38,586 nucleotides of DNA from Flavobacteriaceae bacterium. GTDB lineage: Bacteria > Bacteroidota > Bacteroidia > Flavobacteriales > Flavobacteriaceae. Under the pieces are notes generated by a model. That model made no database searches. It worked only from the letters and a program-made list of their open reading frames with translations, and was not told the DNA's origin. Positions 33,927 through 38,586 of this stretch are shown one piece after another. Numbering within the stretch: position 1 is the first letter of the stretch; the number at the start of each line of letters is the position of its first letter. The stretch spans positions 1-38,586 of the forward strand of contig CANGCT010000015.1 of NCBI GenBank assembly GCA_947452415.1, in the 5' to 3' direction. Position numbers and translations under genes: made by a program.

Positions 33927-36900
33927 TTATCTTTTAATCACACGTAGTGTTTTCACGTTATCTCCTTGGCTTACAATCACGTTGTACACACCAGAAGGGA
34001 AGTTAGCACCTACTTCAAATCCTTCTACTTCTGTAGTTTGTAGGATTCGGTTATCTACTAGTTTTCCTAGCATATCATATACTTTAACTTGTAAAGCTTC
34101 TTCACTACTAGTTTTAACATCTAGCTTGAAGTTCTCTGCAAATGGGTTTGGATATGCTGTAGCTTTAAACTCTACAGTAGTATCTTCTGTTCTAGAAGTA
34201 CCTCCACAAGATTTGATCCAAACGTTTACCGGTAAACTATAAGCTAATGTACAAGGACCGCTTGTAAACTTAACTCGGAACCAAATATTATTACTTATTG
34301 TTGTACTACTAGTTGGAGCAAACGTAGTAGCAGTAGCTCCATCAATATCTGTCCAAGCTACTGCACTTGTTGCAGTTACAGCTGTAGTACTTGTTCCAGC
34401 ATTATAAGACTGCCATTGGATAGCACCTGTATAACCTGTAGTTACTATTAATGTTCTTGTTCCACTACAAACCGGTGCAGTTGAAGTGGTAGCAGTTGGT
34501 AATACATTACCAGTAACTGCTGTAGCTTTTGCTACAGGACTAACGGTTACCGAAACAATGTTAGAAGTAGAACTACAAGAACCACTAGTAGCTACTGCTT
34601 TGTACCATGTTATTGGTGTAGTTGCTACATAAGTTAAACTTCCTGTAGCTAATGCGGAACTTGTTACTGTTGCAGATAATGGAACCAAAGTCCATACTAC
34701 TGCTGCAGAAGTTGCATTTACATAATTGGTAGATTTGTACCAAGAAACAGTTCCTGTTGCATTTTCTAATGTAAGATTAGTTCCTGTTGCAGTACAAACT
34801 GTAGCTGCTGCAGTTGTTAGTGTTCCTATAGAAGAAGCTGGACTTACTGTAATGGTAGTAGCAGCTGTTGATAAAGCAGTTGTACATACATCTCCATTGG
34901 TATTTTGTGAAGACACTAATACTTTGTAAGAAGTAGTACTTGCTATATCTGAAACAGCATCAAAAGTAACCGTATTTGCTACAACTGTTGCATATTTGGT
35001 TTGAATCGTAGTATAAAGACCTGTTTGTGCAGATAAAGACTGCAATTCAAATTTAGAACCTGTAGCGGCAGTAACTTTAAACGTTTTAGATCCAAAACTA
35101 CAAAGAGTAAGTCCTTCTACTGCAGTAAGCGTTCCAGCAACTGCTTTTGGAGCAACATATACTGCAACTGGTCCTGCAATTACTGTAGAACAAGTTCCTA
35201 TAGTAACAAGTGCTTGATAGTAAGTAGTAGCGGTTAAAGCACCTGTAGCTAAAGTAGCACCTGTAGCATTAGCAACATTAGCATAAACACCTGTTAAGGT
35301 AGCAGCTTTTTGCCATTGGATACTTCCAACATTTCCGTTTAGAGTTAATGTTGTTCCAGAACATACTGTAGTACCTGCACCAGAAATAGTTCCTGCCGTA
35401 GCTTCAGTTCCAATAACATATTGAACTGGAGTTGTGTAAAGCGTATTACAAACTCCACTTATTACTCTTGCTCTAAAATAAGTTGGCTCTGTAATATTAG
35501 TCACTAGATAAGCCGTTGCTGTAGTTCCGTTGGCAGAAGTAGTGCTAAAAGTAGCTCCATTAGGGTTACTAAGAACTTGTGTTGTACTATTATATGTAGG
35601 AACATTGTAATAATCTACATCATTAGTAGAATATTGCCATTGTACCAATCCAACGTTTCCAGTTACTTTTAAAGTTCCAGATCCTCCAGAACAAACCGTT
35701 CCACCACCTGTTACAGTTCCTGCTACCGTTGCCGGATTAACAACAATTGTTTTAACAGCAGTTGTTGCTCTTGTACAATCTCCGTTAGTTATAACGGCTC
35801 TAATAAACAAACTTGCTCCTGTAGCGTTAGTAACAGTATAAGAAAGTCCACCTGTTCCTACATTAGTAACTGTAGCTGTTGCTAGTGCAGCACTAGATAA
35901 CGATTGCCATTGAACAGAACCTAATTGAGTTGCTGGTAAACTAAAAGTAATTGTTCCACCTAAACAAACCGATTCAGCACTTGTAGTAATTGCCCCTGCA
36001 ACAGCAGCTGGAGTTACCGTTATCTTAACCACATCCGCATAATCAATACAAGCTCCATTAGTAACTATGGCTCTATACCAAGTAGTTGCTGCTAAATTTC
36101 CTACTGTTAATTCACTAGTTCCTGCTCCTGAATAAGTAGCTGCAATTGCAGTAGTTCCAGTAAGATTAGCTACTGCCGCCCAAACTGGTGCAGCATTAGT
36201 AGCATTTACATAATTTACTGATTGTTGCCATACAATAGTAGCTCCTGCAGTAACACTATTTAAAGATAAAACGGTGCTATTAGTAATAGGATTTGTTAAT
36301 GCATTACCATTGCTGTCAAATTTTGTAGTCGATGCAGCCACTGGCGCACATACGGTAACATTACCTCCTGAAATAGCTCCAGCATCTACTGGAGAACTTA
36401 CTGTTACTTTAACAGGTACTCCATTAGCAGAACATAAACCATTAGTAAATACAGTTCTAAACCAAGTATCTTGTGATAACGATTGTTTAGTGAATGTAAG
36501 AACACCATTAGTAGTAGCTGTTGAAGGAACCGCTAATTCATCATTCCATGTACCAAGACCAGTAACAGAATTATAATCTGTTGACGATTGCCATTGTACA
36601 TTTCCTGCTGAGGCAGTTAACATTGTTAATGTAGTACTGCTTCCTTGACATACTGTTGCTGGACTTGCAGAGATAGCTTTAACAACTACAGCTGGAGAAA
36701 CATTTACAGATACTGGGTCAGTTGTAGCAGTGTTACATACGCCGCTAGACAATACCGCTTTGTAATAGTGAGGACCAGCAGCAGTAGTTGCGGCAACGGT
36801 ATAAGTAGCAGTTGTAGCAGCTGCAATATTAGTAAAGTTACTATTATCTGTAGAAGTTTGCCATTGGATACTTCCTACATATCCTGTAGCTAATGTTACT

Positions 36901-38586
36901 ACTTTAGCCGTTCCAAAACATACATCGGTAGCTCCTGTAATAGCAGTAGCAACTGCAACAGGACTAACTGTTACTGCAACCGCAGCAGTTGTTGTTGCAG
37001 CAACACAAACACCACTTGTAACAACTGCTTTGTAGAAAGTAGTTGCTGTTAAGTTATTTGCAATATAAGAAGACAAATTAGCTCCAGAAATATTAGTAAA
37101 GGTACCCGTAGCTGATCCTGCAGATTGCCATTGGATGCTTCCAGTACTTCCTGCCAATAGTAAAGTTGTATTATTGCCTGACGCACATACTGTAGCACCT
37201 CCTGAAATAGTTCCAGCTACTGATTTAGCAAATACGGTTACAGCTACTGCATCTGTAGTAGCAGAACCACAAGCTCCACTTGATATAACTGCTCTGTAAT
37301 AGTAAGTACCCGCAACAGTAGTTGCAGCAACACTATACGTAGCTGCTGTAGCAGCTGCAATATTAGTAAAAGCAACATTATCTGTAGAAGTTTGCCATTG
37401 TATGCTTCCAACATATCCTGTTGACAATGTTAATGCCTTAGCAATTCCAAAACAAGTGCTTCCAGCTCCTGTAATAGCAGTAGCAACTGCAACAGGGCTA
37501 ACTGTTACTCCAACTGCAGCAGTTGTAGTTGCAGCAGCACAAACACCATTTGTAACAACTGCTTTGTAAAAAGTAGTTGCTGTTAAGTTATTTGCAATAT
37601 AAGAAGACAAATTAGCTCCAGAAATATTAGTAAAGGTACCCGTAGCTGATCCTGCAGATTGCCATTGGATGCTTCCAGTACTTCCTGCCAATAGTAAAGT
37701 TGTATTATTACCTGACGCACATACTGTAGCACCTCCTGAAATAGTTCCAGCTACTGATGCTGGGGTTACCGCAATAGTTCCTGTTGTAGTTATTGCACCA
37801 CATGCTCCTGTTACAGTTACTGTATAAGTAAAAGTTCCGGCTACAGATGGTGTACCAGCAATTGTTAAAACTTTAGTAGCAGCAACATAAGTTCCTGTTA
37901 CCCCTGTTGGTAATCCAGAAACACTAGCTCCTGTTACTGTTGTAACAGTTCCTGCAACAGTATAAACAATATTTGTTATTGCAGTACTGATACATTTTGT
38001 TTGAGCATTGGTACCAGCAGCTGAAGTTAATCCTACCGTATAGGCTGGAGTAACTGAAATTGTTCCAGTTGTTGTTGCAGTACATCCGTTAGCATCGGTT
38101 ACCGTATAAGAGTATGCTCCTGAACCACGAGTGATTGGACCTACTCCTGTGTAAGGAGCAGTTCCACCTGTAGCAGAAACAGTTACGGTAGTAGTTCCTG
38201 ATGTACAAGTAATAGTACCTGCAGTTGAAGATGCTGCTAATAGTGTTGGTTGTGTAATTGTTCCTGAAGCTGTAGAAGTACATCCATTAGCATCGGTTAC
38301 GGTATAAGAGTAAGCTCCTGCAGCATGTGTGAAAGAACCTGTTCCTGAGTAAGGAGTAGTTCCACCTGTAGCAGAAACAGTTACTGTAGCAGTTCCACCA
38401 TTACATAAGATAGCAGATGCTGAACCTGAAGCTGCTAATGCAGCTGGCTCTGTAATTGTTCCTGAAGCTGTAGAAGTACATCCGTTAGCATCGGTTACAG
38501 TATAAGAGTAAGCTCCTGCAGCATGTGTGAAAGAACCTGTTCCTGAGTAAGGAGTAGTTCCACCTGTAGCAGAAACGGTTACGGTA
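33927..38586 (-). CDS. Repeat-rich surface protein with T9SS type A sorting signal (N-terminus outside window)
   Basis: The minus frame is open from the right edge to the TAA at 33927-33929, giving 1,552 visible residues. From the visible N-side there are SprB-type repeats of 66 residues ([17 protein letters not shown], then [12 protein letters not shown]). A putative-Ig module follows ([17 protein letters not shown]). Then comes a long array of ~90-residue Ig-like repeats with GSIQWQSSTDNxxFTNI and [13 protein letters not shown]. The last ~77 residues ([15 protein letters not shown]...[22 protein letters not shown]) are a type A T9SS sorting domain, cleaved on export in known cases. The protein is therefore secreted or surface-anchored and is probably an adhesin. 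The true start is beyond the window. It is convergent to the giant adhesin operon and shares three module families with it. Confidence 0.92.
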   Translation of the reverse strand, partial: TVTVSATGGTTPYSGTGSFTHAAGAYSYTVTDANGCTSTASGTITEPAALAASGSASAILCNGGTATVTVSATGGTTPYSGTGSFTHAAGAYSYTVTDANGCTSTASGTITQPTLLAASSTAGTITCTSGTTTVTVSATGGTAPYTGVGPITRGSGAYSYTVTDANGCTATTTGTISVTPAYTVGLTSAAGTNAQTKCISTAITNIVYTVAGTVTTVTGASVSGLPTGVTGTYVAATKVLTIAGTPSVAGTFTYTVTVTGACGAITTTGTIAVTPASVAGTISGGATVCASGNNTTLLLAGSTGSIQWQSAGSATGTFTNISGANLSSYIANNLTATTFYKAVVTNGVCAAATTTAAVGVTVSPVAVATAITGAGSTCFGIAKALTLSTGYVGSIQWQTSTDNVAFTNIAAATAATYSVAATTVAGTYYYRAVISSGACGSATTDAVAVTVFAKSVAGTISGGATVCASGNNTTLLLAGSTGSIQWQSAGSATGTFTNISGANLSSYIANNLTATTFYKAVVTSGVCVAATTTAAVAVTVSPVAVATAITGATDVCFGTAKVVTLATGYVGSIQWQTSTDNSNFTNIAAATTATYTVAATTAAGPHYYKAVLSSGVCNTATTDPVSVNVSPAVVVKAISASPATVCQGSSTTLTMLTASAGNVQWQSSTDYNSVTGLGTWNDELAVPSTATTNGVLTFTKQSLSQDTWFRTVFTNGLCSANGVPVKVTVSSPVDAGAISGGNVTVCAPVAASTTKFDSNGNALTNPITNSTVLSLNSVTAGATIVWQQSVNYVNATNAAPVWAAVANLTGTTAIAATYSGAGTSELTVGNLAATTWYRAIVTNGACIDYADVVKITVTPAAVAGAITTSAESVCLGGTITFSLPATQLGSVQWQSLSSAALATATVTNVGTGGLSYTVTNATGASLFIRAVITNGDCTRATTAVKTIVVNPATVAGTVTGGGTVCSGGSGTLKVTGNVGLVQWQYSTNDVDYYNVPTYNSTTQVLSNPNGATFSTTSANGTTATAYLVTNITEPTYFRARVISGVCNTLYTTPVQYVIGTEATAGTISGAGTTVCSGTTLTLNGNVGSIQWQKAATLTGVYANVANATGATLATGALTATTYYQALVTIGTCSTVIAGPVAVYVAPKAVAGTLTAVEGLTLCSFGSKTFKVTAATGSKFELQSLSAQTGLYTTIQTKYATVVANTVTFDAVSDIASTTSYKVLVSSQNTNGDVCTTALSTAATTITVSPASSIGTLTTAAATVCTATGTNLTLENATGTVSWYKSTNYVNATSAAVVWTLVPLSATVTSSALATGSLTYVATTPITWYKAVATSGSCSSTSNIVSVTVSPVAKATAVTGNVLPTATTSTAPVCSGTRTLIVTTGYTGAIQWQSYNAGTSTTAVTATSAVAWTDIDGATATTFAPTSSTTISNNIWFRVKFTSGPCTLAYSLPVNVWIKSCGGTSRTEDTTVEFKATAYPNPFAENFKLDVKTSSEEALQVKVYDMLGKLVDNRILQTTEVEGFEVGANFPSGVYNVIVSQGDNVKTLRVIKR
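36692..37759 (-). repeat. Tandem 534-bp duplication of a two-Ig unit
   Basis: Positions 37021-37224 and 37555-37758 are aligned at a 534-bp offset with only two base differences over about 204 bp. The rest of the unit matches with scattered changes. The unit encodes 178 residues, two Ig-like modules. This points to a recent in-frame duplication within the minus-strand adhesin. Confidence 0.88.
38055..38586 (-). repeat. 198-bp SprB-type tandem repeats, continuing past the edge
   Basis: Unit borders fall at a 198-bp period (for example tgtaattg at 38253 and 38451), that is 66 residues. The two rightmost copies are nearly identical in DNA, and the third, nearest the Ig array, is more diverged. 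The array is cut by the right edge, so copy number is unknown. Confidence 0.85.

Noticed and set aside
33927..37691. Minus-strand adhesin starting at 37691
   Set aside because: That codon is a TTG inside the repeat [14 protein letters not shown]. The frame stays open to the right edge, so the start is outside the window.
1..38586. tRNA, rRNA or known riboswitch
   Set aside because: No cloverleaf-like or conserved rRNA/riboswitch sequence was recognised on reading; a covariance-model scan was not possible here.

Overview
The window looks like a chromosomal segment of a low-GC Bacteroidota bacterium, most likely a flavobacterium. Reasons: both kinds of type IX secretion (T9SS) C-terminal sorting domain are present, there is a PorP/SprF-family partner gene, TAnnTTTG-type -7 promoter elements occur, and Shine-Dalgarno signals are scarce. 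No rRNA, tRNA, CRISPR array or transposase gene was seen.

Left part (1-4587), ordinary small operons. It holds the end of a DUF4160 gene followed by a DUF2442 gene. Next comes an SOS-type translesion polymerase pair in the order umuC-umuD, with overlapping reading frames. Convergent to that is a two-gene pseudouridine catabolism operon (psuK then psuG, minus strand). Upstream of psuK, on the same strand, is a small helix-turn-helix protein gene with a perfect 15-bp palindrome just before its start. A 684-bp AT-rich spacer (4588-5271) follows. It holds nested inverted repeats, including a MITE-like 235-bp segment, and the probable promoters of the next gene.

Centre (5272-33379), the dominant feature. 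One uninterrupted 27-kb gene encodes a 9,024-residue secreted surface protein, followed 7 bp later by a PorP/SprF-family outer-membrane protein gene. The giant protein has a signal peptide, an Ig domain, then several families of beta-sandwich-type repeats. These include about 30 copies of a ~92-residue repeat and 28 copies of a ~96-residue repeat, followed by putative-Ig repeats and two SprB-type repeats. It ends in a PKD domain and a type B (gliding-motility-associated, CHU_C-like) sorting domain. The layout matches the SprB/SprF type of adhesin and partner: export by T9SS, then attachment or movement at the cell surface.

Right part (33380-38586). An 18-unit, 21-bp minisatellite and a strong bidirectional terminator separate the adhesin operon from a second, convergent adhesin gene. 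That gene runs off the right edge. It carries Ig-like and SprB repeats and a type A T9SS sorting signal. The two adhesins share three module families, so the locus looks like a surface-adhesin island evolving by repeat duplication.
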